Shown: piece by piece, positions 1-6,516 of the stretch
Layout of the letters: each line of letters opens with the position of its first letter
How positions within the stretch are numbered: the first letter of the stretch is position 1
The notes under the pieces: model-generated
Told to the model about the DNA's origin: nothing
The model's database searches: none
What the model saw: only the letters and a program-made list of their open reading frames with translations
Assembly: GCA_947258625.1 (NCBI GenBank)
Contig: CAMYJN010000061.1
Coordinates: forward strand, 1-9,014
Source: an uncultured Polyangiaceae bacterium
GTDB taxonomy: Bacteria; Myxococcota_A; Polyangia; Polyangiales; Houyiibacteriaceae
Direction: 5' to 3'
DNA length: 9,014 nucleotides
Position numbers and translations under genes: made by a program

Positions 1-599
1 CCGATGTATCCCCGGAGCGCTTCTCCAAGCGCGGCGTACTCCGCGGCGATGTCCTCGGCGCTCGGAAGGGTGCCGCCAAGGTCTTCTGCGACGGGGCGCC
101 AGCATTCGAGGTTCGCATCGAGCTTTCGCCGCAGCATTTCGCTCTCGAGCAGATCTCCCATACGGACGCCGCGTCGCGCGACCTTGTCCTCATAGCAAGG
201 GCCGATGCCGCGCTTGGTCGTTCCGATCGCCTCGTTCGACTTCTTTTCTCGAAGCCCGTCGATCAGCTTGTGATGCGGCAAGACGACGTGCGCACGCTGA
301 CTGACAAGGAGGCGGCCGTCAGTTCCCACCCCGCGCTCTGACAAGGCTTCGACCTCTTTCAGGAACACCGCTGGGTCAATCACCGTACCCTGGCCGACGA
401 CGCACTGGGTTTGCTCATGAAGAATGCCAGATGGGATCAGGTGCAGAATCAGCTTTTCGCCGTTGACCACGAGGGTATGCCCCGCGTTTGCCCCGCCCGC
501 GTATCGAACCACCAGCTCGGCGTATGGCGCGTAGAGGTCGACGACCTTGCCCTTGCCTTCGTCGCCCCACTGGGCCCCTACCACCACCACTGCGCTCAT
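1..599 (-). CDS. purA: Adenylosuccinate synthetase PurA, N-terminal 199 residues (3' end cut by window edge)
   Basis: PurA joins IMP and aspartate using GTP to give adenylosuccinate, the first committed step to AMP, in the cytoplasm. The visible 199 residues show the N-terminal GTP/IMP site: GAQWGDEGKGK at residues 8-18 with the catalytic Asp13, NAGHT at 38-42 with the catalytic His41 (both at the same numbers as in E. coli PurA), and the signature GTTKRGIGPCYEDK near residues 126-139. Family members are about 430 residues, so roughly the second half, including the GTP-base-binding end, lies beyond position 1. The ATG at 597-599 is fixed by the alignment of these motifs and by a GGGA a few bases upstream. 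It shares four bases (ATGA) with the hisZ stop, which suggests translational coupling. No frameshift is seen in the part present. Identification is near certain. Confidence 0.97.
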   Translation of the reverse strand, partial: MSAVVVVGAQWGDEGKGKVVDLYAPYAELVVRYAGGANAGHTLVVNGEKLILHLIPSGILHEQTQCVVGQGTVIDPAVFLKEVEALSERGVGTDGRLLVSQRAHVVLPHHKLIDGLREKKSNEAIGTTKRGIGPCYEDKVARRGVRMGDLLESEMLRRKLDANLECWRPVAEDLGGTLPSAEDIAAEYAALGEALRGYI

Positions 600-1939
600 G
601 TTTCGTTCCCAACTCGTGCCCAAGAGATCAGTTTCCCAAACAGCTCGTCGCCGGGCTCACCTTCGAGCGCCCGCGTGCGACCGTCCCTCAATCGTGTGAG
701 ACGTGCGCCGCTCCCTTGATGCCAGATCAACAGGTCGTAGTCCCACGCCTTACCGTACCGCTTCGCTTCATCGACGCTTTTCGATGGGATTACTGCCACT
801 CTCGCGCTGCGGCTGCGCCACAGCTCCGCCGTGCGGCGACGGCGAGCGTCGCTGCCGCCGGCCACCACGGCGCGCAGAGGCAACTTGCCTTCGAGGGACA
901 CGCCTGCCTCCGAGAGAGCCCAAAGGACGTTGTCGACTTCGAAAGCGAATCCGGTTGCAGGTGCGGGCGCATCGTAGCGACGGAGGAGGTCGTCATAGCG
1001 CCCACCCATTCCAAGCGGCTCACCTGGCCCCGCAGCGAGAAGCGTCATGCTGACCCCGGTGTAGTAGCTGTGTCGGCGCAGGTCGCTCAGGTCGATCGCC
1101 ACACGGTCCCCGAGTCCCGCCGACTCCAGACGCTCCACGACCCGCTCGAGCTCGTCGAGCGCGCGACGCGCTGCGCTGTTTCTGAGGCCCCGCCGCGCGT
1201 TCGAGAGCACGGAACGGTCTCCGTAGAGATCGCAGAGCATGATCAGGCGTCTTCGCTCGTTGGCGATGACCCCGGCTTCCTTGAGCAGCTTCTCGAGATT
1301 GGTCGCGTCCTTGGCGGCGAGCGTTTCGACTACTGCGAGGCGCGCGTTGGCGGGGACGTGTTCGAGGACCTCCGCGCCGATCTTCACCTGCGCGAGCTCC
1401 ACCAGGAAATCCCTAAGGCCGACTTGTTCGCAGGCGCGAACCGCAACCTCGATCACTTCGGCATCGGCTTCGGGACCCTTCAGCCCGACGCACTCGATGC
1501 CGCACTGCAGAACTTGATGCTGCTTGCGCGCGCGGCCCCGTCGGCGTCGTACGATCGTGCCTTCGTAGCAGAGGCGCCAGGGCGCAGGCCGATCTTGAAG
1601 CCTCGTTGCAACGATTCGCGCGATCTGCGGCGTCATGTCCGGACGCAGCAGCGCGACCTCGCCGGAATCGGGTTCGATGAATCGCACCAGGTCACGGCGG
1701 TCGACCGTGCCGAGCCCGCGTTCGATCACTTCCGCGTACTCGACCGGTGGGGTTGTGATCCGCTGGTAGCCGTGGAGGTCGAAGGTCTCCATCAACCGCT
1801 GCCAAAGAAGGGTCCGCGTCATGGACGCCGGGGGCAGAAGGTCGCGCATGCCACCGGGAGGCGTCATCGGCAGGCCGGGACTCGAGGTCCCGGGCCGCGC
1901 ATCGCTCCCGGCCCGTCGCTTTCGCGGCGAAGGGGGCAT
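596..1939 (-). CDS. hisZ: ATP phosphoribosyltransferase regulatory subunit HisZ (HisS-like, catalytically inactive paralogue)
   Basis: HisZ is a relative of histidyl-tRNA synthetase that lacks aminoacylation activity. It pairs with short-form HisG to make and feedback-regulate the first enzyme of histidine synthesis (ATP + PRPP to phosphoribosyl-ATP). Class II synthetase-fold landmarks are visible: GMRDLLPP at 30-37, LRPDMTPQIAR at 98-108 (HisZ-type, where HisS has an LRPEGT-type sequence), SYYTGVSM at 291-298, MGGRYDDLL at 311-319 and GFAFEVDN at 330-337. The 447 residues exceed the usual 310-390. Residues 1-24 are Arg/Pro/Ser-rich and look non-homologous, and about 90 residues follow the synthetase core. 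The chosen ATG is one base after the serA stop and has TGAGG seven bases upstream. An internal ATG at 1865-1867 (Met25) fits the family length better but has no visible ribosome site. The stop overlaps purA. HisS itself is less likely because of the motif-2 form and the lack of a standard anticodon domain. Confidence 0.88.
   Translation of the reverse strand: MPPSPRKRRAGSDARPGTSSPGLPMTPPGGMRDLLPPASMTRTLLWQRLMETFDLHGYQRITTPPVEYAEVIERGLGTVDRRDLVRFIEPDSGEVALLRPDMTPQIARIVATRLQDRPAPWRLCYEGTIVRRRRGRARKQHQVLQCGIECVGLKGPEADAEVIEVAVRACEQVGLRDFLVELAQVKIGAEVLEHVPANARLAVVETLAAKDATNLEKLLKEAGVIANERRRLIMLCDLYGDRSVLSNARRGLRNSAARRALDELERVVERLESAGLGDRVAIDLSDLRRHSYYTGVSMTLLAAGPGEPLGMGGRYDDLLRRYDAPAPATGFAFEVDNVLWALSEAGVSLEGKLPLRAVVAGGSDARRRRTAELWRSRSARVAVIPSKSVDEAKRYGKAWDYDLLIWHQGSGARLTRLRDGRTRALEGEPGDELFGKLISWARVGNET
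1875..1893 (-). other. Perfect inverted repeat (7-bp arms, 5-nt loop) just inside the annotated hisZ start
   Basis: Arms CCGGGAC (1875-1881) and GTCCCGG (1887-1893) are exact reverse complements around a TCGAG loop. The hairpin lies between the upstream hisZ ATG (1937-1939) and the internal ATG (1865-1867). If the internal start is real, it would sit in a short serA-hisZ spacer and end about seven bases before that ATG. There is no T-run, so it does not look like an intrinsic terminator. It could affect translation of hisZ, or it may be a chance product of high GC. Confidence 0.4.
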
Positions 1940-1940
1940 C

Positions 1941-3530
1941 TCAGAGCCTCAGGGTATGCACACTGCTCACGTACTCGATGCCGCGGAGCTCGTCGAGGGC
2001 GTCGCTCTTTACGATCGAATCGACGTTCCAGATGGCCAATGCCTGGCCACCCTCCTCGTCGAGCCCGACCTGCATCCGGGAGACGTTGATCCCGCGGTTG
2101 CCCAGCAGCGTGCCGACCGATCCAATGACGCCGGGTCGGTCCTCGTTGCGCATGATGACGATGGGGCCTTCCATCACCGCGTCGATCTCGTAGCCCTCCA
2201 TGCCGACGAGACGCGGCTCGCCCTTGCGGCCCGGTGTGCCGGTTGCCGTGTGGATGCCCTTTTCGCCGGTGACGGTCACGCGCACCGTCGTCGCGTACCG
2301 GTCGCTTGGTTCTTTGACCTCGGCGAGCCGAATGCCGCGCTCTTGGGCCTCGTAGGGTGCGCTGATCGGATTGACCGGCTCTTCGAGGTGATGCTCGAGG
2401 AACCCTGCAAGAGCTGCGCGCGCAATGGGAGTCACGCCGAGCTCGCCCGCTTCGCCCGTGCAGGTCACCCGCAGCTCGCGCACGTCGACGGGATCGAGCT
2501 GCCCGACCAAGCTGCCGAGCAACCTGGCGACGTCCAGGTACGGCTTGAGCCGCTCAGCGATTTCCTGTGGGAGCGCCGGCACGTTGACGGCGTTCTTGAC
2601 GATACCGAGCTGAAGGTAGCCGATCGCTTGCTCCGCGATTTCGACGGCCACGCGCTCCTGGGCCTCCGAGGTCGAAGCCCCAAGGTGCGGCGTGCACAAG
2701 ACGTTGTCCAGGCCGAGCAGGGGGTGATCGGGATCGATCGGCTCTTTGGTAAACACGTCGAGAGCGGCGCCGGCGATCTCGCCCGCGGTGATCGCGCGGG
2801 CGAGGGCCTCTTCGTCCACGATGCCACCGCGTGCAGCGTTCACGACCAGGGCACTGCTCTTCATCTTCTTGAAGGCCCCGTCGTCGATCATGTTCTTGGT
2901 CTCGGGCGTGAGCGGCGCGTGAATCGTCAAAAAGTCGGCCCGCTTGAAGAGTTCTTCGAGCTCGACCAGCTCGATGCCGAGCTCGGCGGCGCGATCGCTA
3001 CTCATCACCGGGTCCACGCCAATGACCTTCATCTTTAGGCCCTGAGCACGGTCGGCGACGATGCGTCCGATGTTGCCGAGGCCGACGATGCCGAGCGTCT
3101 TGAATGCGATTTCGCGTCCCTGGAACTTGCTCTTCTCCCACTTGCCGCCACGCATCGACGTGACCGCCTGTGGAATCTTTCTCGCGAGCGAGGCGAGCAG
3201 TGCCAAGGCGTGTTCGGCAGTCGTTACCGAGTTCCCCGTCGGCGTGTTCATCACCACGATGCCTCGCCGACTCGCGGCAGGGATGTCCACGTTGTCGACA
3301 CCGATCCCGGCGCGGCCGACGACCCTCAAGCGGTGCGCTTTTTCGATGACGCGCGGGGTGACCTGGGTGGCTGAGCGGATGATGAGGCCGTCGTAGTCTC
3401 CGATGATCTCACAGAGCTCATCTTCACTCATGCCGGGTCGAAACTCGAGGTCTACGCCAGGCGCATCACGCAAGACCTGGAGCCCCGCCTCGGCGAGCTT
3501 GTCGGACACGAGGACACGTACGTTGGACAT
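1941..3530 (-). CDS. serA: D-3-phosphoglycerate dehydrogenase SerA, long (type I) form with ACT domain
   Basis: SerA oxidises 3-phosphoglycerate with NAD+ to 3-phosphohydroxypyruvate, the first step of serine synthesis. Its 529 residues match the long form known from Mycobacterium and Bacillus. The substrate-binding half is at about 1-97 and 287-315. The NAD+-binding Rossmann domain between them has GLGNIG at 150-155 and Asp173 at the end of the second strand. Catalytic residues of the D-isomer 2-hydroxyacid dehydrogenase family are present: Arg234 (NAARGG), Glu263 (TKEP) and His282 (TPHLGAS). Residues from about 316 to 455 fit the intervening allosteric (ASB) domain, and the end (IVIMRNEDRPGVIG, 457-470, to 529) is an ACT domain, so feedback inhibition by serine is plausible. 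The ATG at 3528-3530 has AGGAG five bases upstream. The gene heads the compact serA-hisZ-purA run; hisZ begins one base after its stop. Confidence 0.97.
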   Translation of the reverse strand: MSNVRVLVSDKLAEAGLQVLRDAPGVDLEFRPGMSEDELCEIIGDYDGLIIRSATQVTPRVIEKAHRLRVVGRAGIGVDNVDIPAASRRGIVVMNTPTGNSVTTAEHALALLASLARKIPQAVTSMRGGKWEKSKFQGREIAFKTLGIVGLGNIGRIVADRAQGLKMKVIGVDPVMSSDRAAELGIELVELEELFKRADFLTIHAPLTPETKNMIDDGAFKKMKSSALVVNAARGGIVDEEALARAITAGEIAGAALDVFTKEPIDPDHPLLGLDNVLCTPHLGASTSEAQERVAVEIAEQAIGYLQLGIVKNAVNVPALPQEIAERLKPYLDVARLLGSLVGQLDPVDVRELRVTCTGEAGELGVTPIARAALAGFLEHHLEEPVNPISAPYEAQERGIRLAEVKEPSDRYATTVRVTVTGEKGIHTATGTPGRKGEPRLVGMEGYEIDAVMEGPIVIMRNEDRPGVIGSVGTLLGNRGINVSRMQVGLDEEGGQALAIWNVDSIVKSDALDELRGIEYVSSVHTLRL

Positions 3531-3535
3531 CGCTA

Positions 3536-3540
3536 CTCCT
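3536..3540 (-). promoter_or_regulatory. Shine-Dalgarno site of serA
   Basis: AGGAG read on the minus strand, five bases before the serA ATG. It is the strongest ribosome-binding site in the window and it fixes the SerA start. Confidence 0.75.
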
Positions 3541-3547
3541 ATGAATT

Positions 3548-3562
3548 CGGCTAGAAAAGCCG
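3548..3562 (-). other. Small hairpin in the serA leader
   Basis: The 5-bp arms CGGCT/AGCCG enclose a 5-nt loop. The hairpin lies about eight bases upstream of the serA ribosome site and downstream of the putative promoter at 3569-3597. On the transcribed strand the loop is TTTCT. It is too short and lacks the tail of an intrinsic terminator. A role in leader control is possible but unproven. Confidence 0.3.
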
Positions 3563-3568
3563 GGCGCA

Positions 3569-3597
3569 GAGCTAGCAGCCGCCCATCGGGGGGTCAA
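3569..3597 (-). promoter_or_regulatory. Putative sigma-70-type promoter for serA-hisZ-purA
   Basis: On the minus strand TTGACC (3597-3592) is followed after exactly 17 bases by TAGCTC (3574-3569). The -35 matches the consensus at five of six positions; the -10 is weak but of a form tolerated in GC-rich genomes. It lies in the 86-bp gap between the kinase stop and serA and would give a leader of roughly 30 bases. It would let the biosynthetic operon be transcribed independently of the kinase gene. The same layout recurs upstream of actA. Confidence 0.45.
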
Positions 3598-3616
3598 GGA
3601 GGGACGGCGACCGGGC

Positions 3617-5614
3617 TCAGACCCACTGGACGGCGCCGAGGCTCAGAAGAATCGCCGCGACCCGGTACCCGCGCTGTGGGTCGCGGTTGCCCGGCTGCTC
3701 AGTGACAAATTGCGCCAACTGCTCAATGCTCTGCGGCGTCTCACAGAGCCTGAGCGCAGCGCGAAGGTCATCCGGAAGGGCCGCAACGGCTAGTCCTGTG
3801 TCGATTCGTCCGGGCTGGGCGACCCGGTCCTGTCCGCGTTCCAAGATAAGCTTGGTCTCCAGGCCGGCGGCGATGCGGCGCTGAAGACCCCGATCGAGGA
3901 TCTCCCAGGCGTCGAGTCGCAGCGGAAAGCCGCTGCTGGGCGGGTCGACTCCATCGTAGAAAGTCGCGGTGCCCGACTCCCAGCTGAACAGGTCTAGAAG
4001 CTTCTCCCGTACCTGCTCGGCGATGTGCTGAAAGAGCTCCAAGGGCTCGACCAACGCCAGCGCGACCAGTGTGTCGCCCAGCTTGCCTTCGAAACGCGGC
4101 ATCACGGCAAGCGCCATGTCGAGCTCCGTGCGTGTGATGACGCGCTCCTTGACGAGGTACTCGCCGAGAAGCTCCCCGGCGAGATTGCTCGTCACGAATG
4201 CTGGGACGCCCTCCTTCGTGTAGACCTCCTTGCGGACGCCTCCTTGCTCGCAGAGCCAGAGACCGGTGCGTCGCGCGATCAGCGTGCGGGCCAGCGCCCT
4301 TACGAAGCCGCCGTCCTCGAAGTTGATGCTTAGGTCTGCCGCCGCCGAGGCTTGAACGCGCGTCGTGGTTGGCGTCATCCGGGAGACCGGAACGTGACGG
4401 TAGAGGTCGGTGATCGAAGAGAGCGGTTGGAAGTCACCGCTCGCGATGCTGATGTCGTCGCCCCCGTCGATCTGTCCGGTGGCCACGGCCTCGACCACTT
4501 TCGCGTAGGCCAGCGGGCCGACGGTCGCCCCGTTTGGCTTTCGAATCGTATACTCGAGTGGGGTGACGTTCGTCGTGCTGGGGTGCTCGTCGGATAGCAG
4601 CAGCGGCGTCGGCGGCATCGTTGGCCTGGGTATCGTGTCGGCCCGCGTCTTGCGCAATCGCGATTCCGCAGCGATGGAACCGACGAGGGCGGCGAGCTCC
4701 GCGCGCAACACTTCTTCGGGCCGACTCTGCCACGGATCGAGCGCTGCCCAGAAGGCGCGCGCCGTGGGTGGCCGTTCCTCCGGACTCGCCGCAAGTGCCT
4801 TGAGAATCACGGAGCCGAGCCCTTCGGGCAGCTGTGGTAGGAACTCGACGAACGGATGAACTTCGGCGTCGCGAATTGCGAGCAGCACCGCGAGCTCGCT
4901 GCCGCCGGCAAACAGGGGCCGTCGCATGAAAAGCTCCGCGGCAATGACGCCGGTCGAGAAGAGATCGGCGCGCTGGTCGACCTCACCACCGGACACCTGC
5001 TCCGGTGCAAGGTAGCCAAGCTTGCCGTTGGCGCGCACAGCGGTGTTCGCCTCAAAGGCGTTGACGTCGGAGCGCGCGATGCCGAAGTCAGCGATCTTCA
5101 CATCGCCGTGAATCGAAATCAGTACGTTCGACGGGCTGATGTCGCGATGGACGATGCCGAGTGTGCCCCCTGCGGCATCGGTTGCGCCGTGTACGGCGTC
5201 GAGGCCGTTCAAGATCTGGCGGACCAAGTAGACGACGAGATCGTGCTCGAGCTTTCTGCTGTCGCGCGTGAGGCGGCGGTTCAGCCGCCAGAGGTCGCAG
5301 CCTGGAACGTACTCGAGCGTGAGGTAGGGTTGCCCCTCGATCTCGCCGTGGCCAAGGACGTGGACCACGTTCGGATGCGTGATGTGACTGGCGAGCCTGG
5401 CCTCTTCGGCAAACATCTGCTGCGCGTCGGTCTCGTCGGCGATGTGCGGAAGCATGCGTTTCAAGACCACGACGCGCGGCTCGCCGGCCGCCCGTGGCTC
5501 GAGGGCACGAAAGACTTCCGCCATCCCCCCAACTGCAATACGGTCGACCAATGTGTAGTCGCCCAACGGGGTATTCGGCGGAGGCGCCGGTGGCGGTGAC
5601 GATGGTCGTGGCAC
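3617..5614 (-). CDS. Cytoplasmic Ser/Thr protein kinase with GYF_2-like and DUF4388-like C-terminal domains
   Basis: A 665-residue Hanks-type kinase. The kinase domain spans about residues 18-292: ATP loop IAVGGMAEVF (26-35), Lys52, Glu71, catalytic HRDISPSN (156-163, Asp158/Asn163), DFG (176-178), APE (203-205) and Asp217, so every catalytic residue is present. The loop has Ala for the first and third glycines, a variant I know from myxobacterial kinases. Residues 354-408 resemble the GYF_2/DUF4339 module (GPLAYAKVVEAVATGQID ... FQPL). Residues 435-555 resemble the DUF4388 (PatA N-terminal-like) domain. A Pro-rich stretch (residues 2-16) precedes the kinase domain. No membrane segment or signal peptide is seen. 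The start is the GTG at 5612-5614: no ATG, GTG or TTG lies between it and the divergent gene in this frame, and there is no clear ribosome site. Substrate and signal are unknown. serA follows after 86 bp. Confidence 0.88.
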   Translation of the reverse strand: MPRPSSPPPAPPPNTPLGDYTLVDRIAVGGMAEVFRALEPRAAGEPRVVVLKRMLPHIADETDAQQMFAEEARLASHITHPNVVHVLGHGEIEGQPYLTLEYVPGCDLWRLNRRLTRDSRKLEHDLVVYLVRQILNGLDAVHGATDAAGGTLGIVHRDISPSNVLISIHGDVKIADFGIARSDVNAFEANTAVRANGKLGYLAPEQVSGGEVDQRADLFSTGVIAAELFMRRPLFAGGSELAVLLAIRDAEVHPFVEFLPQLPEGLGSVILKALAASPEERPPTARAFWAALDPWQSRPEEVLRAELAALVGSIAAESRLRKTRADTIPRPTMPPTPLLLSDEHPSTTNVTPLEYTIRKPNGATVGPLAYAKVVEAVATGQIDGGDDISIASGDFQPLSSITDLYRHVPVSRMTPTTTRVQASAAADLSINFEDGGFVRALARTLIARRTGLWLCEQGGVRKEVYTKEGVPAFVTSNLAGELLGEYLVKERVITRTELDMALAVMPRFEGKLGDTLVALALVEPLELFQHIAEQVREKLLDLFSWESGTATFYDGVDPPSSGFPLRLDAWEILDRGLQRRIAAGLETKLILERGQDRVAQPGRIDTGLAVAALPDDLRAALRLCETPQSIEQLAQFVTEQPGNRDPQRGYRVAAILLSLGAVQWV

Positions 5615-5641
5615 ATTTGGATTGTAACGGTGCCAACGGAA

Positions 5642-5653
5642 AATATCGATATT
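5642..5653. promoter_or_regulatory. 12-bp perfect palindrome between divergent genes, possible operator
   Basis: AATATCGATATT reads the same on both strands and lies in the 74-bp gap between the kinase GTG and the methyltransferase ATG. It is strikingly AT-rich against GC-rich surroundings. Its position, overlapping the likely -10 region of the kinase promoter, suits a dimeric regulator acting on one or both genes. No matching regulator gene is in the window. Confidence 0.4.
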
Positions 5654-5670
5654 AGGAAAACAAAGTTCAG
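5642..5670 (-). promoter_or_regulatory. Weak candidate promoter for the kinase gene
   Basis: On the minus strand CTGAAC (5670-5665) and GATATT (5647-5642) are 17 bases apart. Each matches the sigma-70 hexamer at about four of six positions. Transcription would begin about 20 bases before the GTG start. The -10 lies inside the 12-bp palindrome. This is inference from a short AT-rich stretch only. Confidence 0.3.
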
Positions 5671-5678
5671 CAGAATTT

Positions 5679-5682
5679 GGAG
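5679..5682 (+). promoter_or_regulatory. Shine-Dalgarno site deciding the methyltransferase start
   Basis: GGAG lies six bases before the ATG at 5689. It overlaps the TTG at 5677, the alternative upstream start, and so favours the ATG. Confidence 0.6.
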
Positions 5683-5688
5683 AATTCC

Positions 5689-6354
5689 ATGGCGGATCAA
5701 AGTTCCAGGGCGGGAGAACGGTATGCCAGTGCACAAATCCTCGACTACGCCGCGCGCACGCACCATCCCGAAGACAGGGCGCTCGGCCGTGCGTTCGACG
5801 CTCCCGCGCGCCACGGGATGCCGGAAATTCAGCTTGGTCAGGCGGAGGGCAGGCTATTGGAGCTGCTCTTGCGGCTGACGCAGGCCCGCAAAGTCGTCGA
5901 GGTTGGCACCTTGGCCGGCTATTCCGCGCTTTGGATCGCGCGCGCGCTCCCTTCGGACGGCCACCTCTGGACGATCGAAGCGAATCCGAAGCATGCCGGG
6001 GTCGCCGCCGAAGTGATCGGAGAGGCTGGATTGGGCGACCGTGTGACCATCCTTCGAGCCGATGCCGCTGAGATCCTTCCAACGCTTCGGGATTCTGGAC
6101 CATTTTGCGCGGTCTTCCTGGACGCGGACAAAGGCCGCTACGACGTGTATGGCCGCTGGGCCACCGAGAATCTGCGCAGCGGGGGTCTGTTGATCGGGGA
6201 CAATGCCTATCTGTTCGGTCGGCTCCTCGAGGACAGCGATGAGGCGAGGGCGATGCGCCGTTTTCACGAGGAGATGGCGATCAACTTCGATTCCGTGTGC
6301 GTGCCGACGCCGGATGGCTTGGCGGTGGGGCTCAAGGTGGCGCCGGTCGCTTGA
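5689..6354 (+). CDS. Class I SAM-dependent O-methyltransferase, family 3 (catechol / caffeoyl-CoA type)
   Basis: A 221-residue protein of usual length for the PF01596/COG4122 family. These cytoplasmic enzymes move a methyl group from S-adenosylmethionine to a hydroxyl of a catechol-like or other small substrate, with a divalent metal. Visible are the N-terminal GMPEIQLGQ (43-51), SAM motif I VVEVGTLAGYSA (69-80), the acidic residue Glu97 after the second strand (TIEANP), Asp125 near the adenine site, and the metal-binding set FLDADK (143-148) and GDN (170-172). All key positions are intact. The start is the ATG at 5689 with GGAG upstream; a TTG at 5677 would add four residues. It is transcribed divergently from the kinase and lies upstream of the act genes, but a 233-bp gap and a likely promoter separate it from them, so a shared role with respiration is not implied. 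The substrate cannot be told from sequence. Confidence 0.9.
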   Translation: MADQSSRAGERYASAQILDYAARTHHPEDRALGRAFDAPARHGMPEIQLGQAEGRLLELLLRLTQARKVVEVGTLAGYSALWIARALPSDGHLWTIEANPKHAGVAAEVIGEAGLGDRVTILRADAAEILPTLRDSGPFCAVFLDADKGRYDVYGRWATENLRSGGLLIGDNAYLFGRLLEDSDEARAMRRFHEEMAINFDSVCVPTPDGLAVGLKVAPVA

Positions 6355-6407
6355 CCATTCTCCAATCGACAGCGATATAGGCTCCCGCGCGTCCGATCGC
6401 GCCGGGC

Positions 6408-6436
6408 TTGACACCGTTTTGGAGCGGCCCTAGCGG
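6408..6436 (+). promoter_or_regulatory. Putative sigma-70-type promoter for the act operon
   Basis: A perfect TTGACA -35 (6408-6413) is followed after 17 bases by TAGCGG (6431-6436), which keeps the first two -10 bases. It is intergenic and correctly oriented. It would leave a leader of about 145 bases before actA. The layout matches the candidate upstream of serA. A 5-bp hairpin (6426-6439) overlaps the -10. Confidence 0.5.
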
Positions 6437-6495
6437 GCCCCGAGGGAGAGGCAAAGTCGAGCGTGGCTTGGCTGCGCAACCACCGCCTGGATCTT

Positions 6496-6516
6496 GTTCG
6501 TGGAAAAGTGACGAAC
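6496..6516 (+). other. Inverted repeat in the actA leader
   Basis: Arms GTTCGT (6496-6501) and ACGAAC (6511-6516) pair perfectly around a 9-nt purine-rich loop, about 70 bases before actA. No T-run follows, so it is not an intrinsic terminator. It could be an operator half-site pair or a leader hairpin, but the repeat is short enough to be chance. Confidence 0.3.

Noticed and set aside
596..1939. Histidyl-tRNA synthetase HisS instead of HisZ
   Set aside because: Motif 2 is LRPDMTPQIAR rather than the LRPEGT type, the HisS catalytic pattern is altered, and the gene sits next to purA, as hisZ often does.
488..2089. Long plus-strand open frame of 533 codons opposite hisZ and the serA end
   Set aside because: It is antisense to hisZ, which has clear family motifs, and its product is an Arg/Pro/His-rich sequence with no domain. 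High GC makes long antisense frames common.
1821..3038. Plus-strand open frame of 405 codons opposite serA
   Set aside because: SerA motifs and length are intact on the other strand; the antisense product has no recognisable pattern.
5088..5636. Minus-strand frame whose ATG overlaps the kinase GTG
   Set aside because: It is a shifted frame through the kinase domain. The kinase motifs are in the GTG frame, and no frameshift is needed to explain them.
5677..5688. TTG at 5677 as the methyltransferase start
   Set aside because: The ATG at 5689 has GGAG at proper spacing, and that GGAG overlaps the TTG, which itself has no ribosome site.
5615..6103. Upstream extension of the kinase frame by 163 codons
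   Set aside because: It runs antisense through the methyltransferase, whose SAM and metal motifs are intact. The extension has no domain, and the GTG at 5614 sits just before the kinase domain.
6426..6439. GGCCC/GGGCC hairpin as a terminator for the methyltransferase gene
   Set aside because: The stem is only five base pairs, no T-run follows, and the element overlaps the likely act promoter.
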